From the NCBI GenBank assembly GCA_902459845.2, contig CABPSV020000672.1:1-10832 (forward strand): a DNA stretch of 10,832 nt, given 5' to 3'. The DNA comes from Hepatocystis sp. ex Piliocolobus tephrosceles. Taxonomy: Eukaryota; Apicomplexa; Aconoidasida; Haemosporida; Plasmodiidae. The translations under genes and the position numbers were made by a program. Every line of letters begins with the position of its first letter. Position 1 is the first letter of the stretch. The notes below the pieces were generated by a model that worked only from the letters and a program-made list of their open reading frames with translations, was not told the DNA's origin and ran no database searches. Positions 1-9,100 of the stretch are shown here, in pieces.

Positions 1-232
1 TTATAACGCTTATATAACACTTTCTCATTTTAAGCCCTATTTAAATATGTAGTAAAAACATCAGCATAAGTACATACATGCATTCTAGAGCAATTCAAAT
101 TTTTGTATAAATTTATATACGTATTCATACGTATGTATATATATACATGTATATTTTTTTTTCATGTACCTTTTCGCCATTGCATTTTTTTTTTTTTTTT
201 TTTTTTTCAGCTTTTAGTATTATAATTTTTTG

Positions 233-328
233 TTCATTCGTTTATTCGCTTACTCGTTTATTAGCTTATTAGCTTATTCGTTTATTAGCTTATTCGCTTA
301 TTCGTTTATTAGCTTATTAGCTTATTCG
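233..328. repeat. 8-bp minisatellite, about 12 units
   Basis: Twelve 8-bp units fit the pattern YTTATTMG: mainly TTTATTCG, CTTATTCG, TTTATTAG and CTTATTAG, with diverged first copies (TTCATTCG, CTTACTCG). The C/A and T/C variants are interspersed rather than in blocks, which suggests repeated slippage and local conversion. It lies about 620 bp upstream of the gene 1 start codon. No function is visible. Confidence 0.9.
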
Positions 329-593
329 CTTGTTTAATTATTTATGTTGTTGATTAATTAATCCATTCATTTATTGACTCATTTTTTTTATTTTATTATC
401 TATTGGTTGATTCGATTTACCTATTTATTCATTTTTTTTTTATTTATTACTACTTTTTTATTTTCTCCATAAGCTATTGTAAGAATAAACCTAGTTCTTA
501 AAAAAAAAAAAAAAAAAGGTAGGCGAAAGTGCTGTGACAATTTTGTTTTAATTATTTTATATTACATTTGTTCTTAATAAGCAACAAAAAAAA

Positions 594-624
<31 letters not shown>

Positions 625-694
625 AATAAAAATTATCTATATGTATTATATATATTTTTAAAAACATGCTTTATAATATATAAAAATTTTATGC

Positions 695-717
695 ATATAT
701 ATATATATATATATATA
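695..717. repeat. AT dinucleotide microsatellite
   Basis: About eleven AT units lie in the 5' flank of gene 1. This is a common, usually length-polymorphic class in Plasmodium intergenic DNA. Confidence 0.85.
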
Positions 718-871
718 AGGACATACATAAGAATATATATAGGCACATACATATGGGCATATAAATATAGGCACATATACAAACATATATATATATGCAA
801 GCCAACGTACAAACGTGCGAGTAAAAAAAAGCAAAACGAAAGGTAACTACTATTATTTTTGACTTTTATTG

Positions 872-873
<2 letters not shown>

Positions 874-904
<31 letters not shown>
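874..904. repeat. ATT trinucleotide microsatellite
   Basis: About ten ATT units are followed directly by a T run, ending roughly 45 bp before the gene 1 ATG, so the tract probably lies in the 5' UTR. Confidence 0.8.
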
Positions 905-947
905 CTTTTTTTTTTTTTTACTTAATTGTTAACACGAAAATAAAAAA

Positions 948-3900
948 ATGAGAAACACTTATCAGTACGATCGAAAATATTCACATTCTTATAACATTAG
1001 TTCCCGATCGTTTCAAAAGAAAGAAACACATATGAATGATGAAAAAATGAAGTATAACGATTCGAATGTATATAACAGTGATAATATAGGTTATTACAAT
1101 ATCCCAAAAGATCATTATTCATACAAATTTAAAAACTTCAATACATCACTATCTTATTATGGCTACCCTAATAGCAGTTACAATAGTAGAAGCTCATATA
1201 TAAATTCTCCAAATTATTTAAAAAATAATTATTATTATAGTAATAATAGTAATAATAATAATTATGGGAAATATAACAGTAATAATAACAATCTGAAGCA
1301 AAAAAAAAAAAAAAGTCATGATAATAAGAATATCACTAACAATTCTGATTATCTCCATGGCAAAAAAAAAAAATCAGTAAAAACGACAACAAAAGAAACA
1401 AAAAATAATATTATAAACTTTAATGATTTACTTCATAAATTATATTACAAAATAAATAAAAATTTGAATAAAAATCGAAAATATATGCAAAATCTTATTA
1501 AAAAAAATGCTGTTATAAATATTTATTTAGTTAGACATATGGAAGCATTACATAATAGAGAAGTTTTAGAATGTTCTGACACTTCAAGAGATTTAATTTT
1601 TCAAAATATAAAATTTGTAGATTGTAAAGCTAGTGAACAGGGTATTGAAAAATGTAAGGAATTAAAAAATGATAAAAATAATAAATATTACCAACAAATT
1701 ATGAAACTTTATAACGAATCTGTGAATAAATCAACCGAAGACGATGATAGTAGTATACATGTTAAAACATTTAAACAAAGTGATAATAAGGAAAATGACA
1801 TTAAAGAAAATTATGGAAAAATTAGTCGAACCATAAGTAGTAGTAACAAAGATGGTGCTAAAAAGGAAGAGAGAAACGAAAAAAAAAAAAAAAATTTCAT
1901 AATCATCAGTTCCCCACTTCGAAGATGTTTAGAAACAATGAAATATTATTTTAATTTTAAAAAAAATATAATTTTATATGAAGCTGTACGTGAAGTAGCA
2001 GGAGATTATTGTAGTGATGAACGATCAAAGACACCAAACATTTACGAATTCTGTCAAAAGAATTTTAAAAATTATGAAATTATATGTTTTGGAAAGGATG
2101 ATATTTTATATAACAATAAATTAAGAGAGTCTCCAAATCAAGTTTATTGTAGATGCTTACAGTTTTTGAAATTTGCTCATTCGTTAGCTTTGGATTATTT
2201 TGCTAGTATTGAAAAAGAAGAAGAATTAAGAGGGGAAATTATATCTAACCATAACACTGATAATAATAATGAAAAAAATGAAAAAAATGAAAAAAATGAA
2301 AAAAATGAAAAAAATGACAATAATGACAATAATGAAAAAAATGAAAATAACCATTGTAACATTGGAGATGATAATGAATATTTATGTAATGATGTAAAAG
2401 AAAAGAAAGAATCCAACACATCTAATAAAAAGAATAATTTGAAAAATGAATTAAATAAACCATCCTCTAAATATGTTTATAACATTATTTTAGTATCACA
2501 TAGTTCATTTATTATTTATTTATTAGCTTTATTAGATTATTTAAATTTAGATTTTCGAAACTTTGACAATTGTAATATATGTAAAATAACAATACCCTTA
2601 ACAAGTACCTATTTATTTTTTAACAATATAATTAATTTACAACTAGTTAAACCATTAGTAGATAATACTATACCTCTTATATTTAAAGATACAAACATAA
2701 AATTAAAAAAAACATACAAACAAAAAAATATATATACAATTAGTAATTATAAAGATATAGAAAAATTAACATGTATACATCCTTGTACAATTATTATATA
2801 TCAATATAATGAATTAATAAAAAATGAAAAAAATTATAAATATTTACAAAAAATAAAGCAATTTATTGATAAAAATAATAAAGAATATGAATTAAAAAAT
2901 ATTGTTTTTTCAAATGGAATTTATAAAAATTATGTACAAAATAATAAACAAAAATTAGGTAGAAATATTTTATTATCTGATGGTAGTAAACATATTTGTT
3001 ATAAAAAAGAAAAAAATGCATGGGAAATTAATAAAAAAGGTTTTTTTGTTGCTCAAAATGTTATTATTATAATTTTACCAGGAGTTGAATCAACATCCAC
3101 ACCAATACCATCTAATGATATTGTAACTCCAAATCTATCCCAACAGAACCATGATAATGTTACTGATAGTTTACATAAAAATAAGAACGATATAAAAAAT
3201 GAAAAAAATTATGATCCGACTAGCTTAAAAAATATATTACATATGGTTGACAGTTATGATACTATTGAAGAATTAATAAAATCAACACAGTTTTGGAAAA
3301 TGTTAAAAAATAATATTCATAGTTTAGATTTAACTTTATTTCAAAAGCATTTGATTGAAAAATATAATAAAGTTGTAACTTCTGAAGAAAAGGTAGGTAA
3401 AAAATTGGAACAAAAGTTGGAACAAAAATTGGAACAAAAAATGGAACAAAATGTCACAAACTTAAATATAATAAAATGTATAAAAGATAAAACATTTATG
3501 AAAAAATATGAAAATAAGTGTGATGGTTATTTTAAAAAATTAAAAAAAAAATATGATGATAAATTATTCATAGATTTTGAAAAAGAATGTAAATATATAA
3601 ACGAACATTTGATCAATGAAATATTTGTTATAGGAGGTGACTCAAGTAGTTCTAATTTTATTGACAAAAATAACAGTAATCATACAAACACAATAAATAC
3701 AACTATTACTTCACATGATAACAATGACATTTTAAACACTACATATAATTATGAGAAAAATGTAAAAAATGTGAAAGATATAAAATCATTTAATTTTACT
3801 AATAAAAAATTTATATATATACCCGAAATAGATACAACTAATACTGGTGCAATTTCTACCGATGGTACTACAATTAATGAAAATAGTATAAACAGTACTG

Positions 3901-4804
3901 GTGATATAAATAATGTTAACGGTATAAATAACATAGAAAATAAATCTAATTTAACTTATACAAATAAAATGTTTATTCAGGAAAATATTAATATTTTAAA
4001 ATCTTTTCCACAAACTATACAAAATTTGAATTTAGAAACATTTTATCATGATCGTTTCTTTTATTTCCATTGTTTACATACATTTATAAAAAGTAAAAAT
4101 AAAACAGAAGGATTGGTAATAACAAAATTAATAACTCTTCTTCATTTATTGAAATCTTTTAATGTAGAAAAATCAAATAAAACATTACAGAACTTGGTTA
4201 AGTTAGAAAAAATAATTCAGAATAATAGTAATAACATAACATCTGATAATAAGAAGAGTGTCAATAACTTTGTTACAACTTATTTTTGTGATAATAAATT
4301 AGTTACTGTAAACAATACTTCATTTAATGCTGATTCTGTGAAAACTTATAAGGAAATACAGTCATTACGAGGTAATTTTTTTTTATAACAATTAACATTA
4401 GTTTATAACTTAATATATACGTCCTCTTTTTTTTTCCCTTTTTTTTTTTATGTACATTAATTTATACATACATTAATTTATACATACGTTAATTTATACA
4501 TACATTAATTTATACATACATTAATTTATACATACGTTAATTTATACATACATTAATTTATACATACATTAATTTATACATACGTTAATTTATACATACA
4601 TTAATTTATACGTATGTACAATTTTTTGCATACATGTGTATATATATTAACTCAAGCACATAACTATTTTTTTTTTTTTTTTTTTTTTTTGCATTTACAG
4701 GTCGAAAAAAAAACATTGTGGATGACATTAATTTTATAAGATACAACTTATTAACCGTGTCGGGTGGAGCTGAAAATGTGTATATACTAAATGTGCTTAA
4801 TTAA
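948..4804 (+). CDS. Histidine phosphatase (phosphoglycerate-mutase-like) domain protein, two exons: join(948..4371,4701..4804)
   Basis: Spliced length is 1175 residues. Residues 1-188 are Asn/Tyr/Lys-rich with no signal peptide. The histidine-phosphatase domain spans about 189-550. LVRHMEALHN carries the phosphate-binding Arg196 and the nucleophile His197. SSPLRRCLET (321-330) gives the second Arg. AVREVAGDYCSDERS (346-360) holds the probable acid Glu349. LVSHSS (515-520) has the second His518. This set resembles the RHAxxxHN subgroup of phosphoglycerate-mutase-like phosphatases in fungi and plants rather than glycolytic PGAM; the usual Gly/Ala after RH is Met. Two low-complexity inserts (about 240-315 and 420-508, the latter with NEK repeats) interrupt the domain, which is far longer than the usual 200-250 residues. 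Residues 550-1175 are unrecognised, with an LEQK repeat and Asn/Thr-rich linkers. The catalytic residues suggest an active phosphatase; the substrate is unknown. The ATG follows an in-frame stop at 930-932. Confidence 0.85.
2268..2348 (+). repeat. 9-bp NEK/NDN coding repeat in gene 1
   Basis: Nine 9-bp units encode NEK x5, NDN x2, NEK and NEN (residues 441-467). The tract falls in the second insert of the phosphatase domain, between the RESPNQ segment and the catalytic SHSS segment. It is probably a surface loop that tolerates length change. Confidence 0.9.
3405..3452 (+). repeat. 12-bp LEQK coding repeat in gene 1
   Basis: Four 12-bp units encode LEQK x3 and MEQN (residues 820-835). The charged composition could form a short helix. 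It sits in the uncharacterised C-terminal half. Confidence 0.9.
4372..4700 (+). other. Intron of gene 1 (329 bp, phase 1)
   Basis: The donor is GTAATT directly after exon base G4371. The acceptor is a 24-base T run (4667-4690) followed by GCATTTACAG ending at 4700; TAACTAT at 4661-4667 is a possible branch site. Joining G to GT restores a Gly codon (residue 1142) and continues in frame for 33 codons to TAA at 4802-4804. Without splicing the frame ends five codons into the intron (stop 4386-4388) with the uninformative tail GNFFL. Exon 2 encodes a non-repetitive tail containing TVSGGAENVYIL, much more protein-like than the readthrough. The gene model is inferred and not confirmed by transcript data. 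Confidence 0.82.
4455..4614. repeat. 16-bp minisatellite inside the gene 1 intron, 10 units
   Basis: Ten 16-bp units of CATTAATTTATACATA lie head to tail. Units 3, 6 and 9 begin CG instead of CA, giving a regular 48-bp higher-order period (CA, CA, CG) repeated three times plus a final CA unit that ends CGTA. The array makes up about half of the intron. Confidence 0.95.
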
Positions 4805-5150
4805 CTTTTATTTGTTATTCCTATTAGCATGTTATTACTTTTACACTACTACAAACAATGCATGCTATCACTAACAATTCATATTGTTATTTGCATTTTA
4901 TACTATTATTTGCAACTTTTATTTAATTTTTCACAAAAATTTTATATTTTTTTTTATGTTTTTTTATGAACATATTTTTTTAATTTTAAGAGTTTTTTTT
5001 TTACATTTTCCTTTATATTATGCGTACGAAACATAGCAAGTTATAACATTTAAATGCACTACCATAAAAAATAAAATAAACAAATAAATAAATACGTAAA
5101 TAAATAAAACAAACGAACGAACAAAAGGGACAGGTAATATGGACAAAATT

Positions 5151-5212
5151 GTGTGTACACATGTGCATGCACATACGTACGAAATAACGCATGCACACTT
5201 GTTTGTGCACAT
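5151..5212. promoter_or_regulatory. Candidate regulatory island of palindromes (TGCATGCA, GTGCAC)
   Basis: This is a locally GC-richer patch within very AT-rich DNA. It contains GTGTACAC (5153-5160), the 14-bp perfect palindrome ATGTGCATGCACAT (5161-5174) with TGCATGCA at 5164-5171, a further CATGCA (5190-5195, TGCATG on the minus strand) and GTGCAC near 5205-5210. In Plasmodium, TGCATG-type sites are bound by ApiAP2 factors, including the sporozoite regulator AP2-Sp, and GTGCAC-type sites by AP2-I/SIP2-like domains (recalled knowledge). It lies about 0.9-1 kb upstream of the gene 2 ATG. Binding is inferred only from motif content. Confidence 0.35.
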
Positions 5213-5562
5213 TTTTTTTTGTTACTAATAATTTTAGCATATAGTATATTTAGACATTTAATTTATATATCTTCTCCAATAAAAACAATTTTTATTTTTT
5301 TTAAAAAAAAAAAAAAACATAAGTAAATAAATAAATAAGTAAATAAAATAAAAATATTTTATGAAATATGTATTTTGTATAAACACAATATTCGTGTCCA
5401 TTATAACTTAATTTTTTTATTAAAATATGTATTTTTGTTATTTCATCTTAGTCAATATAATTTTTATGTATTTTTTTTTTTTTTATTTATTTTTTGTGCT
5501 AACGAAATGAACAATAACCTAATTAAATAATTGCATAAAAACTTTTATACATTCATTCACCA

Positions 5563-5620
5563 TTTTTTTTGTGTTTTTTTTTGTTTTTTTTTTTGTTTTT
5601 TTTTGTTTTTTTTTGTGTTT
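5563..5620. repeat. G-punctuated poly-T tract
   Basis: T runs of about 7-11 bases are separated by single G or GTG, a simple quasi-repeat. It explains the Phe/Cys-rich open frame running through this spot, which is not a gene. Confidence 0.8.
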
Positions 5621-5991
5621 GTTCTGTCAGTATTTACGTTTGTTTTATACCTTGAACACTATGCCAAGTATACTTATATATATATATTATTTTACCATTA
5701 TTATTATTTTATTTTTTATTTTTGTGTCAATTTCGTACGAATGTTAATACAAAAACCACCAATTAGCGCTAGTTATTTATACAACCGTAAAACTAGTTTT
5801 TTTTTTTTTGCACACATTAAAAATATATTGGCACAGTTCATATAAATACGTATACACAAAAAAAAAAAAAAATAAAATAAAAAAAAAAAGATAAAATAAA
5901 TAAACATCAACAAAAAAAAAAATTGTGCATATTGAAATAATATTTAATTATACACACATAAATATATATATTATATGTATATATTATATGC

Positions 5992-6021
5992 ATTGTATGT
6001 ATTGTATGTATTGTATGTATT
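5992..6021. repeat. 9-bp ATTGTATGT repeat, 3.3 units
   Basis: Three exact copies of ATTGTATGT plus a partial copy lie about 100 bp before the gene 2 ATG, probably in the 5' UTR. Confidence 0.9.
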
Positions 6022-6115
6022 TCCGAACACACACAAGCTTAGGAAAAAAAAAAAAAGTTGCACCAAATTCAACTAACCTGTTTATAACAAATTTAAAAAC
6101 TTAAAAAAAAAAAAA

Positions 6116-9100
6116 ATGAAGACAACGTTTTTATTATTTTTTGTTTCAATTATTGTAAAAGCTGTAGTAGAATGTGAAAATGTGAAAAACAAAATATTTC
6201 ATAGTATTAAAACTCAAACTAAATTTTTAATTATTAATGAACCAGTAATACACTTAAATATAAGTGAAGGACTGTTACATAATTTATTTTTTGATTTGGA
6301 GTTAAATCACAATAATGTATACCTCTTAGATGAACAGTTATTAAACTTAAATAATGTAAACCATGTTAATATTATTAAATTATTAATTGACACATATAAG
6401 AATATCGAAGGGATAGAAACAAATGAAAAGGATAGTATAGATAATATAGAAGAAAGTAAAAAAAAAGAAAAAAATATTAGATACATATTTTTAATTAATA
6501 GTTATACTCGTATCAATCCATTAAACTTAGAGTTTTTATTAAGGAAACTAAACAAATATATTTATAATGAATCAGTATATACAGAAGGAAATGTAAATAT
6601 TAAAAAAATTTTAGAAGAGTATAACAATGACATAAAAGAAAAATTAAAAAAAAAAAAAAATATACAACTATCAGATCAGATAAAAAATGGTAATACCAAC
6701 AGTGGTGATACTAACAGTGGTGATACTAACAGTGGTGGTACACATATAAGGGAAAGCGAAAGAATATTTTTTTTAAATTATGACAACACTGGTGATAAAA
6801 AATATATTATAAATGAAAGTAAGTATAATGGTTTTTTTTTAGGATACGATTTTAGATATACCGAAACGAGTGATATAATGGATGATAATAATGTATATGG
6901 TGACACAGATTTTAACAAAAATAACACTCAAAACAAAAAAACAAAAGAAGCATCTGTTTTTTCGCTTAACAATGGTATACTTATAGATATAGTTTTACTA
7001 AAAAATATTTATAATTATTATTCTAATATAGTTAGTAACAAAAGTAAGTATAATATAAACCAATTTAAACAAGTTGATCCTATATATGATTTATATACTT
7101 ACATTAGTAACAATATAAAGGTTGAATTAACTAACTTTAGGAATTTTTGTTTGAATGATAATAAAAATGTACATTTACTTGATAATCAAACAAATCAGTA
7201 CGAACTTTATAAATATTATACTATTTTAAATTTGTTTCAAACTGATCACGTCGGTGATGCAAATGTAAATACAGGTGCAAATACAGGTGCAAATACAGGT
7301 GAAAATACAGATGAAAATACAGGTGCAAATACAGGTGAAAATACAGGTGCAAATACAGGTGAAAATACAGGTGAAAATACAGGTGAAAATACAGGTGCAA
7401 ATACAGGTGAAAATACAGGTGAAAATACAGGTGAAAATACAGGTGAAAATACAAGTAAAAGCGCAAGTGCAAGTGCAAACAACTTGAATGATATAAAAAA
7501 TGACCAGAACAAATATTCCGATTTTCTTTTATCATATTTTAATTTATTATTTCCTTTATCAACGTGTGTAAGTTATTCTATTCGAACACAAAGTGAAACA
7601 TACGTTGATTATGACAAATATAATATTATGCAATTAGAAAGTGACATAAAATTAAACCAGTATTTGAATGAAACAGAAAGTATACCATTTAAAACTATTG
7701 AAGAATATAAAGAAAAGTTAAATAATATAAATAAAAAATATGATAAGATTTTAGAAAATACTAATGATATAATTACACATAAAAATATTATAATTGGTGT
7801 AAACACAAATATATTAAATATAAATAAAACGAAAGAATATTTACAAAATACGTATGACAATGATAAAAATAATGATAAAATATATAATATGGTAAACATG
7901 CAAAGAACGGAAGAAGATAAAAAGATGGATGAAAAAATAGACAGTAACAACGAATCTAACCTTGATTATGAAAGTGAATTTAATAGCAAAGCTAATAAAT
8001 ATTTATTAAACATTTTGGATAAGGAAGAAGTACACATAGAAGTTGTTTATATGACCGATATGAATGAAACAGATCTTGAAAAGTTGACTTATTATAAAAA
8101 AATAAAAACAAAAAAAAATAATAGTGCTAATGGTAATGCATATAATTTAATTAATATGAAAAATAATATGGACAATAATATGGAAAAACCAATTGAAAAA
8201 TGTACAAAATTAAAAAATATTATTAATTATTATTATGAAAATTATGTAAAAGATAAAAATTCTTTAATAAAGTTTTTTTTTTTATCACAAAATAATACAT
8301 TTATAAATGTAAAAAATCTTGTTGATGTTATTAATTTAACCTTAAATCCTTGTGTTCATTCAAAAAAATATTTATATGACAAATATGTAAACACTTTTAA
8401 TTTTTTACAAACTAATGAACAATTATTTGTTAATAATTTTTCGAACAATTCTTTATTTTTTTATCAATATATAAAACAACGATTTAATGATATTATAAAT
8501 GAACTGAAAAAATATGATTATACACCTACCTATTGTAAAAAAAATTCCAACAATGTAAAAAATAATGTAGATTATGTTAAAACAATTAATAATAGTTCTA
8601 CCATACCAAACACTATTAATGAAAAAATAATTTATAAAAATGACTTAAACGATATGATGCCTGTATATGCCGGTCATAGATCAATATACAATATATACAA
8701 TTCTTCTGAGGATAAACAAAACAGTTATGCATATATTACAGGTGGTGCAGGTATATTAATTAATGGGGAGTTAGCCAAACAAATATATAATTGTAAGTCA
8801 TGTACATGTCAACAACAAACAAATGCAACGGAATTAGATAGAACCGTATCAGATGATTATTATGCTATTATATTAGGAGAATGGGCTAAAAAATTAAAAA
8901 TTATACCTATAAATATTGAAGGATTTTTTGAAAATAAACCTAATGATTATTATTCACTTTATTTAAATACTATTGTTCCAATCAGTTACCATAATTTAAA
9001 CGAAAATAAAACAGTTGAAGAAACGAAACAAATATACTTCGATTATTTAGTTAATTATGGTCATAATTATAACAATAAAAATGGAATAAAACAATTGGAT

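Larger units (their letters stand above)
1..947. other. Non-coding 5' flank of gene 1
   Basis: No coding sequence can be supported here. The stretch holds a 23-base T run (185-207) followed by CAG, an 8-bp minisatellite (233-328), A runs around 500-518 and 585-630, an AT dinucleotide run (695-717) and an ATT run (about 874-904). This make-up is typical of Plasmodium promoter and 5' UTR DNA. The T run plus CAG at 208-210 looks like a splice acceptor, either of a 5' UTR intron or of a gene starting outside the window. An in-frame TAA at 930-932 closes the gene 1 frame upstream, so that ORF does not extend into this flank without splicing. Confidence 0.75.
4805..6115. other. Intergenic spacer: 3' flank of gene 1 and 5' flank of gene 2
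   Basis: No gene is supported here. Short ORFs on both strands are low-complexity Phe/Cys/Ile strings from T and A runs. Contents include A/T-rich DNA with TGCATGC at 4859-4865, a GC-richer palindromic island (5151-5212), AAAT-type runs near 5080-5110 and 5322-5350, G-punctuated T runs (5563-5620), A runs (about 5858-5935) and a 9-bp repeat (5992-6021). The gene 2 promoter and 5' UTR must lie here, since both genes read in the same direction. Confidence 0.75.

Noticed and set aside
948..4804. Gene 1 as the glycolytic phosphoglycerate mutase
   Set aside because: The motif is RHMEALHN rather than the RHGxSxxN type of glycolytic PGAM, the domain is split by inserts, and the protein is over four times longer than that enzyme.
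5013..5240. Two overlapping minus-strand open frames of 64-75 codons
   Set aside because: Composition follows the A-rich DNA and the palindromic island; no conserved motif or supporting gene signal.
5531..5845. 104-codon + strand open frame in the spacer
   Set aside because: It is a Phe/Cys string produced by G-punctuated T runs, with no domain-like sequence.
7221..7535. Two antisense open frames (88-104 codons) and a second + frame across the GENT repeat
   Set aside because: The 12-bp period is a multiple of three, so every frame lacking a stop in one unit stays open across the array. These are shadows of gene 2.
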